From JBFXCS01 sp050181915 (lineage in GTDB: Bacteria > Actinomycetota > Thermoleophilia > Miltoncostaeales > Miltoncostaeaceae), in the NCBI GenBank assembly GCA_050181915.1, contig JBFXCS010000002.1:186001-250000 (forward strand): DNA of 64,000 nt, in the 5' to 3' direction. The notes below the pieces were generated by a model. That model ran no database searches, was not told the origin of the DNA, and worked only from the letters and a program-made list of their open reading frames with translations. The position numbers were made by a program, and so were the translations under genes. The first letter of the stretch is position 1, and each line of letters opens with the position of its first letter. Shown in pieces: positions 24,931 to 33,939 of this stretch.

Positions 24931-25800
24931 GTGGCCCTTCGCCTGCGCGGGCTCGGCGCCCGCCGCCGCCCGCACGATCACCTCCCCCGCCGCGAGGGCG
25001 CGGTGCGGCTCGTGGCCACGGCCGACTCCAAGCCGCCCGTGCAGCGCGACATCTTCCGCCTGGTGGCCGACTGCCGGCCCGACGCCGTGCTGTTCGCCGG
25101 CGACGCCGCCTACGCCGGCACGTCGGACATCCACCGCCGGCACATGCTGCGCGCCTGGCGCCGCGACTGGGGCGACCTGTGGGACGTCGTCTACGCGGTC
25201 GCCGGCAACCACGACATGGACAGCCCGCGCGGCCAGGAGCTGTGGCGGAACGTGATGCCGGCGCGCACCCCCGCGCCGCCCTACGCCGCCGGCATGGGCT
25301 TCCGGCTGCGGCTGGGGCCGGTGGTGGCGGTGGGCCTCGACACCACGACCGGCACCGTCGACGCGCTGCAGCGCGAGTGGGCGCAGCGGGCCCTGGTGCG
25401 CGGCGACGCCCCGCACAGGGTCGCCGTGTACCATGAGCCGGCCTTCCCACAGGGCCTGCACCGTGGGAACTCGCTCGACGCCGTCCCGGAGGATCGCGAC
25501 CTCCTGTGGAGCGCATTCGAGTCCTCCGGGGTCAACGTGGTGCTCAACGGACACGAGCACGCCTATGCCCGCTCCGTCATCCGCAGGGAGGCTCCCATCC
25601 ACCAGGTCATCACCGGGGGCGCGGGCGGCGACCTCTACACCACGCCCTGTCCCGGCTACGACGTCTTCCGACCCGAGCACCACATCACCGTGCTCGATGC
25701 CGACCCGTCGATCATCCACCTGCGGGCCCTGGGCCTGTCGGGTGAGCTGCTCGACGAGGCCGAGATCCCGTCGCGCACCGCTTCCGAGGTGACTCCGTGA
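24931..25800 (+). CDS. Purple-acid-phosphatase-like metallophosphoesterase
   Basis: A 289-residue metallophosphoesterase with FAGDAAYAG (GDx2Y), AGNHDMD, VYHEPAF and NGHEHAYAR, the purple acid phosphatase order of motifs. The first metal motif (normally DxG or DxH) is replaced by TADSKPP, so metal site one may be altered. There is no signal peptide after GTG 24931, which is unusual for this group. The stop overlaps the Wzz-like gene by four bases. In this locus it may dephosphorylate a glycan, lipid carrier or the kinase-like protein; the substrate is unknown. Confidence 0.82.
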   Translation: MALRLRGLGARRRPHDHLPRREGAVRLVATADSKPPVQRDIFRLVADCRPDAVLFAGDAAYAGTSDIHRRHMLRAWRRDWGDLWDVVYAVAGNHDMDSPRGQELWRNVMPARTPAPPYAAGMGFRLRLGPVVAVGLDTTTGTVDALQREWAQRALVRGDAPHRVAVYHEPAFPQGLHRGNSLDAVPEDRDLLWSAFESSGVNVVLNGHEHAYARSVIRREAPIHQVITGGAGGDLYTTPCPGYDVFRPEHHITVLDADPSIIHLRALGLSGELLDEAEIPSRTASEVTP

Positions 25801-27470
25801 ACCACCCGCTCGACCGCATCCCGCGCTGGCTCCGACTGACGCCGGCCCAGTGGGCCATCGTGATCGGCCTCGCCCTGCTGGCGGCCATCATCGGCTTCGC
25901 GCTGCAGAGCGCGAAGGAGAAGACCTACTCGTCGACCGCCCGCGTCCTCTTCGAGACCAACAACATCGGCGCGATCGTCAGCGAGGGCCAGAACGCGTTC
26001 GGCCAGGACGGCGAGCCGGCCAGCATCCAGGCGACGAACGTGGCGCTGATCGCGAACAGCCAGGTCGCGCAGCTGGTGGCACAGAAGGCCGGCCTGCCCG
26101 ACTCGGCGGCGCAGAGCCTGCTGTCGCGCGTCAGCGTCGGGTCGAGCGGTAACACGAACATCGCCTCGGTCGGCTTCAGCGACCCCAACCCGCAGCTGGC
26201 GGCGCGTCTCGCGAACGCCTGGGCCGAGCAGTTCATCAACTGGACCAAGACCAAGTCGTCCGACCGCATCCAGGCGGCGATCGACGCGCTCCAGACGCGC
26301 CGCAACGAGCTGATCGCCGCGAGCCAGAGCACGGAGACGATCGACCAGGACATCGCGTCGCTGAGCATCGCGAAGGACGCCCAGATCGGGGACGCCGTCC
26401 AGATCGACACGGCGGTGCCGTCGAGCTCGCCCGAGCAGGCCTCGCCGAGCCAGGTCGCGCTGGGGGTGGGCCTGCTGCAGGGCCTGCTGGGCCTGTGCAT
26501 CGTGGCCGCCTACCGCCGCCTGCGCGACCCGATCGACTCGTCCGACGACCTGCAGCCCCTGCGCCTGCCGGTGCTGGCCGACCTGCCCCGCGCGCGGCGT
26601 CTCACCATCGCGCGCGGCGCGCCCTCGCCCGAGATCTTCGAGTCGGGCCTGCGCCTGCTGCTGGGGAACATGAAGTTCGTCTCCACCTCGCCCGGCGCGA
26701 CGGTCGCGGCGATCCAGAGCACGCGGCCCAGCGAGGGCAAGAGCTCGATCAGCTTCCACCTGGCCCGCGTCGCCGCGCGCAGCGGTTCCAGCGTGTGCCT
26801 GGTGGACGCCGACCTGCGCTACCGCACCATCACCCGCGGCGTGGGCCACCCCCACGGGCCCGGCCTGTCGAACGTGCTCGCCACCCGCGGCATGGGCGGC
26901 GCGGCCGAGCTCGACGCCCTGCTCGACGAGGCGCTGATCTACGTCGAGGGCTTCGACCTGCTGGGCGCCGGGCCGCCGCCGCCCAACCCCGGCGACCTGG
27001 CCGTGCGCGACGTGGTGCCGGAGATCGTGACGGCCCTGCGCGACCGCTACGACCTGGTGATCATCGACGCCCCGCCCTTCCTGGGCCTGCCCGACGCCGC
27101 CCGCTTCCTGCAGGCCGCCGACGGCGTGGTGATCGTGGTGCGCCGCCGCGCCGCCCGCCTCTACCAGGTGCGGCGCCTGGTGGACCGCCTCAAGGTGCTG
27201 GGAGCCCGCCCGATGGGCACGGTGCTGAACATGGCCGCCCCCCGCGACGAGGATCTCGCCTACGGCTACGGGGACGCCGTCCCCGCCAGGCCCGGCGACG
27301 AGCTGGACATCCTCGACGAGGCGGAGGACGTGGACGGCCTCGGCGAGGTGGACGACCTCGACGAGATCGACGACGACGAGCCCCGGCGCAACGGCGCCGA
27401 GCCGCGCCGCGGCCCGTCCGAGCGCCGTCGCGGCTCCCGCAGGACGCCCCGGGCCCCCTGGCGGCGGTGA
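25797..27470 (+). CDS. Wzz/BY-kinase-like polysaccharide co-polymerase
   Basis: A 557-residue fused chain-length regulator. Membrane helix 1 is at about 18-36, then a periplasmic-type coiled domain, and helix 2 at about 218-238. A cytoplasmic BY-kinase fold follows, with Walker A STRPSEGKSS (308-317), Walker A-prime CLVDADLR and Walker B LVIIDAPP. The C-terminus lacks a tyrosine cluster (only YGYG near 455). It carries an Asp/Glu-rich run followed by an Arg-rich tail, so autophosphorylation in the usual way is doubtful. It is coupled by GTGA overlaps to both neighbours. The likely role is control of polymerisation and export. Confidence 0.88.
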   Translation: MNHPLDRIPRWLRLTPAQWAIVIGLALLAAIIGFALQSAKEKTYSSTARVLFETNNIGAIVSEGQNAFGQDGEPASIQATNVALIANSQVAQLVAQKAGLPDSAAQSLLSRVSVGSSGNTNIASVGFSDPNPQLAARLANAWAEQFINWTKTKSSDRIQAAIDALQTRRNELIAASQSTETIDQDIASLSIAKDAQIGDAVQIDTAVPSSSPEQASPSQVALGVGLLQGLLGLCIVAAYRRLRDPIDSSDDLQPLRLPVLADLPRARRLTIARGAPSPEIFESGLRLLLGNMKFVSTSPGATVAAIQSTRPSEGKSSISFHLARVAARSGSSVCLVDADLRYRTITRGVGHPHGPGLSNVLATRGMGGAAELDALLDEALIYVEGFDLLGAGPPPPNPGDLAVRDVVPEIVTALRDRYDLVIIDAPPFLGLPDAARFLQAADGVVIVVRRRAARLYQVRRLVDRLKVLGARPMGTVLNMAAPRDEDLAYGYGDAVPARPGDELDILDEAEDVDGLGEVDDLDEIDDDEPRRNGAEPRRGPSERRRGSRRTPRAPWRR

Positions 27471-29002
27471 ACCCCGCCGCCATCGCCGGCGCCGTGCTGC
27501 TGGCGCGCGCCCGCGCGCGCGAGCACGCGGACATGATCGTGCTCGTCGGCGGGCTGGGCCTGACCCTGCTCGTCTCGCTGCTGATCGCCCAGCGGTGGTC
27601 GGCGGCGCTGGCGGGCGGCCTGGTGCTGGCGCTGGCCGGCGCCCTGCTCTACGTGGGGCGCCCGGGCCTGTTCATCTGCGCCTCCCTGCTGCCCTTCGCG
27701 CTGCTCGACGAGGCCACGCCGGACGCCGTCCCCTCCCTCGACCGGATCGCCGGCGAGCTCTACTCCGACCGGGCCAACGGCTACCTGGCGCCGCGCGACC
27801 TGCTGCTCGCGCTGGGCGTGTTCGCCGCGGCCAACTGGTTCCCGCCCGCCGAGCGGCGCGCCGCGCGCACCTTCGGCCGGGTGACCTGGGTGATGATCGC
27901 CGCCGGCGGCATGATCGCCGCCTGCCTGGTGGTGGGCTACTACGTCCTCGACCGGCCCGCGGCCTCGGTCGTGGCGCTGCGGCCCTTCTACACCTGCGTC
28001 GCCGCCGCCTACATCGTGTGGCGCCTGCTGCGCTGGATGACGGCCGAGCGGGCGGAGCGGGCCGTGTTCACGGCGAGCCTGGTGACCGGGGGGCTCATCA
28101 TCGCGCTGGGGGCCGCGCGCGTCGCCGGCCTCGCCGGCACGGCGGTCGACATCGACGGCGTGCCGATCACCTTCTACGACGCCACCACCCCCTTCCTGCT
28201 GCTGGCCTGCGTGGGCGTGTGGGCGGCCTGGATCGCGGGGCGGCGGGTCGAGGGCAGGGCGCGCCTCGCGCTGGGGGCGGCGGTGCTGGCCGGCGTGCTG
28301 GTGGCCATCGCCTCCCAGCGGCGGGCCGTGCTGCTGGGCTACCTGGCCGCGGCGCTGGTGCTGCTGGTGGTGAACGCGGTCCGCAAGCGCGGCGGCGTGC
28401 GGCGCTCGCTCAAGATCACCTTCGCCGTGCTCGCGGTGACCGCGGTCGCGCTGCTGCTGGTGAGCGCGGTGGTGCCCGGCGCCCGCGAGCTGCTGGTGGA
28501 GCGCGCCCAGAGCGCCCTGCAGGCCGGCGAGCAGCGCAGCTCGGCCGACTCGTCGCTGCAGTTCCGGGTGCAGGAGTCGGACGCCGTGTACGCCCTGGCC
28601 GGCCGGCACCTGTGGGACGGCATCGGCCCGGGGGTGGGCTTCACCCCGGTCAACGGCATCTTCATGCCGCTCGACGGCAGCTACATCCACAACACCTACT
28701 TCGCGCTGCCGCTGCGCTACGGCCTGTGGGGCATCCTCGCCCTGACGGTGCTGGTGGTGGGCCTCACCCTGCGCGTGATCCGCGGCGTGTACCGCGACCC
28801 GCCGATGATGGCCTGGTCGCTGGGCGCGGCCCCGATCGCCATGCTGCCCGCCATCGCCACGGCCGCCTTCCTCACCCAGACCGTCCGCTGGCCCATCGTG
28901 CTGGGCGTGCTGATCGGCGCCTTCGACGCCCTCAGCGAGCCCGACCTGGAGCCGATGCCCGACCTGGCCGCCGCGCGCGCGGCCGCGGTGGCGCGCGCGT
29001 GA
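27467..29002 (+). CDS. O-antigen ligase/polymerase-like membrane protein (Wzy/WaaL superfamily)
   Basis: Polytopic membrane protein of 511 residues with roughly ten to twelve hydrophobic segments. A large loop between about residues 340 and 410 contains the family-type stretch LWDGIGPGVGF and YIHNTYFALPLRYGLWGILA. Such loops with conserved Arg/His define Wzy/WaaL. The enzyme joins lipid-linked repeat units on the outer face. GTG 27467 and the stop both overlap neighbours by four bases. The polymerase role fits the flippase that follows and the Wzz-like gene before it. Confidence 0.85.
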   Translation: MNPAAIAGAVLLARARAREHADMIVLVGGLGLTLLVSLLIAQRWSAALAGGLVLALAGALLYVGRPGLFICASLLPFALLDEATPDAVPSLDRIAGELYSDRANGYLAPRDLLLALGVFAAANWFPPAERRAARTFGRVTWVMIAAGGMIAACLVVGYYVLDRPAASVVALRPFYTCVAAAYIVWRLLRWMTAERAERAVFTASLVTGGLIIALGAARVAGLAGTAVDIDGVPITFYDATTPFLLLACVGVWAAWIAGRRVEGRARLALGAAVLAGVLVAIASQRRAVLLGYLAAALVLLVVNAVRKRGGVRRSLKITFAVLAVTAVALLLVSAVVPGARELLVERAQSALQAGEQRSSADSSLQFRVQESDAVYALAGRHLWDGIGPGVGFTPVNGIFMPLDGSYIHNTYFALPLRYGLWGILALTVLVVGLTLRVIRGVYRDPPMMAWSLGAAPIAMLPAIATAAFLTQTVRWPIVLGVLIGAFDALSEPDLEPMPDLAAARAAAVARA

Positions 29003-30504
29003 GCACGGCCCCCGTCACCGGGACGCCGGGCGCCGAGGCCGACGACCACAACCTCCCGGACCTCGCCACCATCAGCGACCGCCGCGTCGCCGGCACCGCC
29101 GTCGCCGACCTCGCGGCGCGGGTCGCGACCCTCGGGCTGGGGATGGTCACCGTCGCGCTGCTCACCCGCCACCTCGGGGTGGAGGGCTTCGCCTCGTTCA
29201 ACTACGCCCTCGCCTGGGGGCTGCTGTTCGCGCCGCTGATCGACTTCGGGCTGTCCCAGGCCGCCATCAACCGGCTGTCCGTGCGCGACGTGTCGCCCTC
29301 CCAGATCGCCGGATCGCTGCTGGCGATGCGGCTCGCCATGTCGCTGCTGTTCGGCGGCCTGGCGGCGGTGCTGGCGGTGGCGACCGCGCCCAACCGGACG
29401 GTCGCGATCGGCTCCCTGGTGGTGTGCCTGGGGATGGTGCTGTCCACCCCGGCCAGCCTCATCGCCGTGGTGCGCACGGCGATGAAGCCGATCTGGATCA
29501 TCATCGGCAACGCCTCGAACGCGATCATCTGGGCGGCGATGGCCGTGGTCCTGATCGTCGCCGACGCCGGCGTGGTGCCGTTCGTGATCGCGAGCACCGC
29601 GGCGGGCCTGGCCTCGTCGCTGATCGCCCTGCTGATGGCCCGCAGGCTCACCCCGATCGCGAGGCCCACCCGCGAGGCCCTGATGGCGCTGCTGCGCCTG
29701 AGCCTGCCCCTCGGCATCGCCGCCATCGCGATGGCCGTCTACTACCGCATCAACTCGATCCTGCTGTACCAGATCTCCGGCGCCGACGAGGCCGGCCACC
29801 TGGCGGCCGCCCAGCGTCTGCTCGACCAGGTGCAGATCATCCCGATCGCGATAATCGGCGCCGTGTTCCCCCTCATCTCCGAGGCCGCGGTGAACAACCC
29901 CGCGCGCCTGAGGCGCTTCGTGATCGCGGCCTGGGAGATCCTGCTGGGCTTCGGCCTGCCGATCGTGGCGCTGGGCATGGCCGTCGCCCACCCGCTCTCG
30001 CGCCTCCTCTTCGGCGCCGAGTTCGAGGGCCCCACCGGCACCGTGCTCATGATCGTATGGCCCGTCGTGATCGCCATCTTCATCGGCTACCTCGGCGGCG
30101 CGCTGGTGCCGGCCCTGAACCTCGTGCGGATCTGGATGGCCGTCGCCTTCGCCGGGGCGATCCTCAACGTGGCGCTCAACCTCGCCCTCATCCCCCCCTT
30201 CCAGGCGCGCGGGGCGGCCGTGGCGACCCTGGGCACCGAGTTCCCCATCATGGTCGTGATGCTGTGGATCGCGCTGCGCCGCGCCGACCTGCGCCTGCCC
30301 GTCGGCCGGGTGGCGCGCATGGCCCTCGCCGCCGCGGCGGCGGGCGGGGCGGCGGCGGTCGTCGCGCCGCACTCGCTGATCGGCGCGCTGGCGGCGGGCG
30401 CGGCGCTCTACCTGGCGCTGCTGCCGCTGCTGCGGATCGTCGACCTGCGCGCCCTGCTGGACGCCGTGCGCAACCCGAAGGCCGCCGTGGACGCGCTGGG
30501 ATGA
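28999..30504 (+). CDS. Polysaccharide flippase (Wzx/MOP superfamily)
   Basis: A 501-residue polytopic protein with the oligosaccharide flippase pattern. The cytoplasmic N-terminus is about 30 residues long, followed by VADLAARVATLGLGMVTVAL, RHLGVEGFASFNYALAWG and about twelve to fourteen helices. The charged residue pattern in YYRINSILLYQISGADEAGH is typical. It moves lipid-linked repeat units outward. The gene is coupled by overlaps to the polymerase gene upstream and to a glycosyltransferase downstream (ATGA). Confidence 0.92.
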   Translation: MSTAPVTGTPGAEADDHNLPDLATISDRRVAGTAVADLAARVATLGLGMVTVALLTRHLGVEGFASFNYALAWGLLFAPLIDFGLSQAAINRLSVRDVSPSQIAGSLLAMRLAMSLLFGGLAAVLAVATAPNRTVAIGSLVVCLGMVLSTPASLIAVVRTAMKPIWIIIGNASNAIIWAAMAVVLIVADAGVVPFVIASTAAGLASSLIALLMARRLTPIARPTREALMALLRLSLPLGIAAIAMAVYYRINSILLYQISGADEAGHLAAAQRLLDQVQIIPIAIIGAVFPLISEAAVNNPARLRRFVIAAWEILLGFGLPIVALGMAVAHPLSRLLFGAEFEGPTGTVLMIVWPVVIAIFIGYLGGALVPALNLVRIWMAVAFAGAILNVALNLALIPPFQARGAAVATLGTEFPIMVVMLWIALRRADLRLPVGRVARMALAAAAAGGAAAVVAPHSLIGALAAGAALYLALLPLLRIVDLRALLDAVRNPKAAVDALG

Positions 30505-31598
30505 GACGCCGCCTCGTCATCCTCACCCCCCACGACTTGGAGCTCGGCGCCGGCGGCGTCGAGCGGTTCACGCGCGTGCTGGCGCCGCTGATGCGGGAGC
30601 GGGGATGGGACACCGACGTCTTCTGGCCGCTGCCCGGGGATCGCGCGGTGCCGGGCCCCGTCGAGAAGATCGGCGCGGCCGTCGTGGTGGCCGCCCGCCG
30701 GGTGGCGCGGCGGCACCGCCGGGCCATCGCCGCGGCCGACGCCGTGCTGGCGAACGGGCCCATGGGCTGGAGCGTGCGCCACCCCAACCTGGTCACCGTC
30801 TTCCACGCCAACTTCGCCGGCTACGCCGAGGCCGTGAAGCCCACGGTGTCGCGGGCCGAGTACGTGCGCCTGCGCCACGTGCAGGGGGGCGCCATGGCCC
30901 TGGCCGCGGCGCGCGGCGCGGGGGTCGAGGTGTCGCGCCAGAACGCCCGCGAGGTGACGCGCTACTACGGCGTGCGGCGGGTGGCGGTGATCGAGAACGG
31001 CATCGAGCCCGGCTCCTTCGCCGGCGGCGACGCGCAGCGGGCGCGCCGCCGCCACGGACTGCCCGACGGCCGCCTGGTGCTGTTCCCCGGCCGGGTCGAG
31101 TACCGCAAGGGCGAGGATGCCCTGCGCGCCCTGCCCGCGCTGCTGCCGCCGGACGCGACCCTGGTCGTGGCCGGCCCGCGCGCCCTGGACCAGCCCGGCG
31201 CGGTCGACCTGGGCCCGCAGGGGCCGGACGAGCTGCGCGACCTGTACGCGGCCGCGTCGGTGGGCCTGATGCCGACCCGCTTCGAGGGGTGCAGCTACTC
31301 GCTGATGGAGGCCCAGGACGCCGGCCTGCCGGTGGTGACGAACCGGCAGGGCCACGTGGCCGACATGCTCGAGCGCGAGCCGGCCCTCGCCCCCGCCGTC
31401 GCGTCGAGCCTCGATCCCGCCGAGCTGGCGGGCCGCGTGCGGCTCTTCCTGGACGACCCCGGCGCCGCGCGGCGCGTCGCGGAGGCCGGCGTGCGCTACG
31501 TGCGCCGGCACCACGACGCCCGGGAGATGGCCGACCGCTACGACGCGCTGCTGCGCGGGGCGGGCGCCTGGCGGCGCGGCGACGGGGCGGCGCGATGA
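30501..31598 (+). CDS. Glycosyltransferase family 4
   Basis: A 365-residue GT-B enzyme. Near the start GAGGVERFTRVLAPLMRERG is the acceptor-loop glycine motif. LFPGRVEYRKGEDAL opens the donor domain, and FEGCSYSLMEAQDAGLPVV is the E-x7-E region. Its ATG overlaps the flippase stop and its own stop overlaps the next transferase, so it belongs to the translationally coupled block. The sugar is unknown. Confidence 0.88.
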   Translation: MRRRLVILTPHDLELGAGGVERFTRVLAPLMRERGWDTDVFWPLPGDRAVPGPVEKIGAAVVVAARRVARRHRRAIAAADAVLANGPMGWSVRHPNLVTVFHANFAGYAEAVKPTVSRAEYVRLRHVQGGAMALAAARGAGVEVSRQNAREVTRYYGVRRVAVIENGIEPGSFAGGDAQRARRRHGLPDGRLVLFPGRVEYRKGEDALRALPALLPPDATLVVAGPRALDQPGAVDLGPQGPDELRDLYAAASVGLMPTRFEGCSYSLMEAQDAGLPVVTNRQGHVADMLEREPALAPAVASSLDPAELAGRVRLFLDDPGAARRVAEAGVRYVRRHHDAREMADRYDALLRGAGAWRRGDGAAR

Positions 31599-32782
31599 GC
31601 CGGCGGCTGCGCATCGCGATCGTGTCGCAGAACCCGGTGCTGCCGCTCGACAACGGCGGCAAGATCCGCAACTTCCACCTGTTCGGGGCGCTGGCGCGCC
31701 GCCACGACGCGACCCTGCTGCTGACCGAGGCCCCCGACGCCGCCGACGTGGCGCGGCTCGAGGCCGAGGGGCTGCGGGTGGTGGCGCTGCCCAAGCCGCC
31801 GGGCCGGGGGCGCTACCTCGCCTACCTGCGCCAGGTGGCGCGCGGCGCGCCGCTCGACTTCGCCGTGCAGGCCAACCCGGCCGTGGTCGCCTGGCTCGAG
31901 CGGCACGCCTCCGAGATCGACGCGGTCGTCGTGGGGTCGATCGGGCCCACCGTGAACCTGCCCGCGTCGCTGCGCCGGCCGGTGATCATCGACACCCAGA
32001 ACATCGACAGCGCCCGCCGCGACAGCGAGCTGGCGAGCTCTCCGCCCCTGCGCCGGCGGCTGGAGCTGCGCGCCTTCACGGCGGGCATCGCGCGCTTCGA
32101 GCGCCGGGCGCTGCGCGCCGCGACGCGCGTCTACGTGTGCTCGGCCGACGAGGTGCGCGCGCTGGCCCGCGACGGCCACCGCCACGTGGCGGTGGCCCCG
32201 AACGGCGTCGACCTCGAGCGCATCGCGGCGACGCCCGAGCCGGAGAGCGCCGACCTGGTGGCCTTCACCGGCGACCTCTCCTACCGGCCGAACATCGACG
32301 CGGCGCGCTGGATGGCGGCCGAGATCGCGCCCGCCATCCGCCGGCGCGCGCCGGGCGTGCGCCTGCTGGCCGCGGGCCGCGACGCGGGGCAGGACCTGCG
32401 CGGCGAGCTGGCCGCCGCGGGCGTGGAGGTGCGCTCGCCGGTGCCGGACATGCTGGACGTGGTGCGCGAGGCGGCGGTGGTGATCGTGCCGCTCACCAGC
32501 GGCGGCGGCACCCGGCTGAAGATCCTGGAGGCCTTCGGGGCCGGCCGGCCGGTGGTGTCGACGCGCCTCGGGGCGGAGGGCATCGCGGCCGAGCACGGCC
32601 GCCACCTGCTGATCGCCGACGACGCGGAGGGGATCGCCGAGGCGACGGCGCGCCTGCTGGCCGACCCCGCGCTGCGCGCCGGGCTGGCGCGCGAGGCGCG
32701 GGCCCTGGTGGAGCGCGAGTACGGCTGGCGGGCGATCGGCGACGCGCTGGCGCAGGACGTGGAGGCCGTGCTGGCCCGGTGA
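31595..32782 (+). CDS. Glycosyltransferase family 4
   Basis: A 395-residue GT-B enzyme. It opens with IAIVSQNPVLPLDNGGKIRN, has the long inter-domain helix ELRAFTAGIARFERRAL and VYVCSADEVRAL, then VAVAPNGVDLERI and a donor site SGGGTRLKILEAFGAGRPVV. The pattern resembles sugar transferases of the EpsH/PEP-CTERM-associated type. ATGA and GTGA overlaps link it to both neighbours. Confidence 0.88.
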   Translation: MSRRLRIAIVSQNPVLPLDNGGKIRNFHLFGALARRHDATLLLTEAPDAADVARLEAEGLRVVALPKPPGRGRYLAYLRQVARGAPLDFAVQANPAVVAWLERHASEIDAVVVGSIGPTVNLPASLRRPVIIDTQNIDSARRDSELASSPPLRRRLELRAFTAGIARFERRALRAATRVYVCSADEVRALARDGHRHVAVAPNGVDLERIAATPEPESADLVAFTGDLSYRPNIDAARWMAAEIAPAIRRRAPGVRLLAAGRDAGQDLRGELAAAGVEVRSPVPDMLDVVREAAVVIVPLTSGGGTRLKILEAFGAGRPVVSTRLGAEGIAAEHGRHLLIADDAEGIAEATARLLADPALRAGLAREARALVEREYGWRAIGDALAQDVEAVLAR

Positions 32783-33939
32783 GCGCGCGCGGCGACTACA
32801 TCGTGGTGGAGTGGTCCGGCGGCGGCGGCATCGGCCACTACTCGTACCTGCTGGCCGACGCGCTGGCGCGCGCGGGCCTGCCCGCCGTGCTGGCGACGCG
32901 GGTGGGCCACGAGCTCGAGGGGGCCGTGCCGCAGGCGGCGCGGGTCTCCCGCGCCTGGCCGGCCGCTCCCCGGCGCCTGCGCGGCCGCGCGCGCCGGGCG
33001 GTCATCGCGACGCAGTGGAACCTGGGATGGCTGCGGGTGGTGGGCGCCGCGCTGCGCGCCCGCCTGCGCGGGCGCCCGGCGACGGTGCACCTGCAGGCGC
33101 CCGAGAGCATGGCCGAGCTGGTGGTGATGGCCGCGCTGCGGCCGCTGGTGGACCGCTTGGTGATCACCGCCCACAACGCCGTGCCGCACGACAGCCCGGG
33201 CCTGGGGCGCATCGTGCACCGCGGCACCTACCGCCTGCCCCACCTCATCATCAGCCAGAGCGAGAGCGAGGCGCGGCTGGTGCGCGGCCTGGCCGGTCGC
33301 CGCACCCGGGTGGGCGTCATCGCCCACGGCACCTACGGCCCGATCGCCGACGCCTTCCCCTCCCCGCCCGCCGACGGCGGCGACGGCACGGTCACGGTGG
33401 CGCACCTGGGCAGCCTGCGCCCCTACAAGGGCTTCGACACGGTGGTGGCGGCCTTCGCGCTGGCCCTCGAGGAGGACCCGTCGCTGCGCCTGCGGGTGGT
33501 GGGCCGGGCGGCCGACGAGGAGGGCGTGCGCCGGCTGGCCGCCGCGCTGCCGCCCGGCCGCGCCACCATCGACCTGCGCTACCTGTCGATCGAGGAGCTG
33601 GTGCACGAGGCGCGCGCCGCCGACATGCTGCTGCTGGGCCACCGGCGCGCCTCCGAGAGCGGCATCCTCCACCTCGCCCTCGCCGCCGGCACGCCGGTGG
33701 TGGGGCCGGACATCGCCGGCATCGGCCGATTGCTGTCCGGCCGGCCGTCGTGGCTCTACGCGCCGGGCGACGCCCGCGCGGCCTCCCGGGCCCTGCGGGC
33801 GATGGCCGCCGCGACGCGCGACGACCGCGACGCCCTGCGGACGGCGGCGCGCGCGATCGCCGACGGCTCGGCCCCCGACTGGGACGAGGTCGCCCGCGCC
33901 CATCTCGCCCTGCTCGATCCCCCGGAGGCGACCCGATGA
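32779..33939 (+). CDS. Glycosyltransferase-like GT-B protein
   Basis: A 386-residue protein. The N-terminal half has EWSGGGGIGHYSYLLADAL and HLQAPESMAELVVMAALRPL. The donor half has VAHLGSLRPYKGFDTVVAAF and RRASESGILHLALAAGTPVV. The usual E-x7-E motif is changed to ESGILHLA, so donor binding may differ and activity is less sure than for its neighbours. It starts at GTG 32779, in the four-base-overlap chain. Confidence 0.82.
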   Translation: MSARGDYIVVEWSGGGGIGHYSYLLADALARAGLPAVLATRVGHELEGAVPQAARVSRAWPAAPRRLRGRARRAVIATQWNLGWLRVVGAALRARLRGRPATVHLQAPESMAELVVMAALRPLVDRLVITAHNAVPHDSPGLGRIVHRGTYRLPHLIISQSESEARLVRGLAGRRTRVGVIAHGTYGPIADAFPSPPADGGDGTVTVAHLGSLRPYKGFDTVVAAFALALEEDPSLRLRVVGRAADEEGVRRLAAALPPGRATIDLRYLSIEELVHEARAADMLLLGHRRASESGILHLALAAGTPVVGPDIAGIGRLLSGRPSWLYAPGDARAASRALRAMAAATRDDRDALRTAARAIADGSAPDWDEVARAHLALLDPPEATR

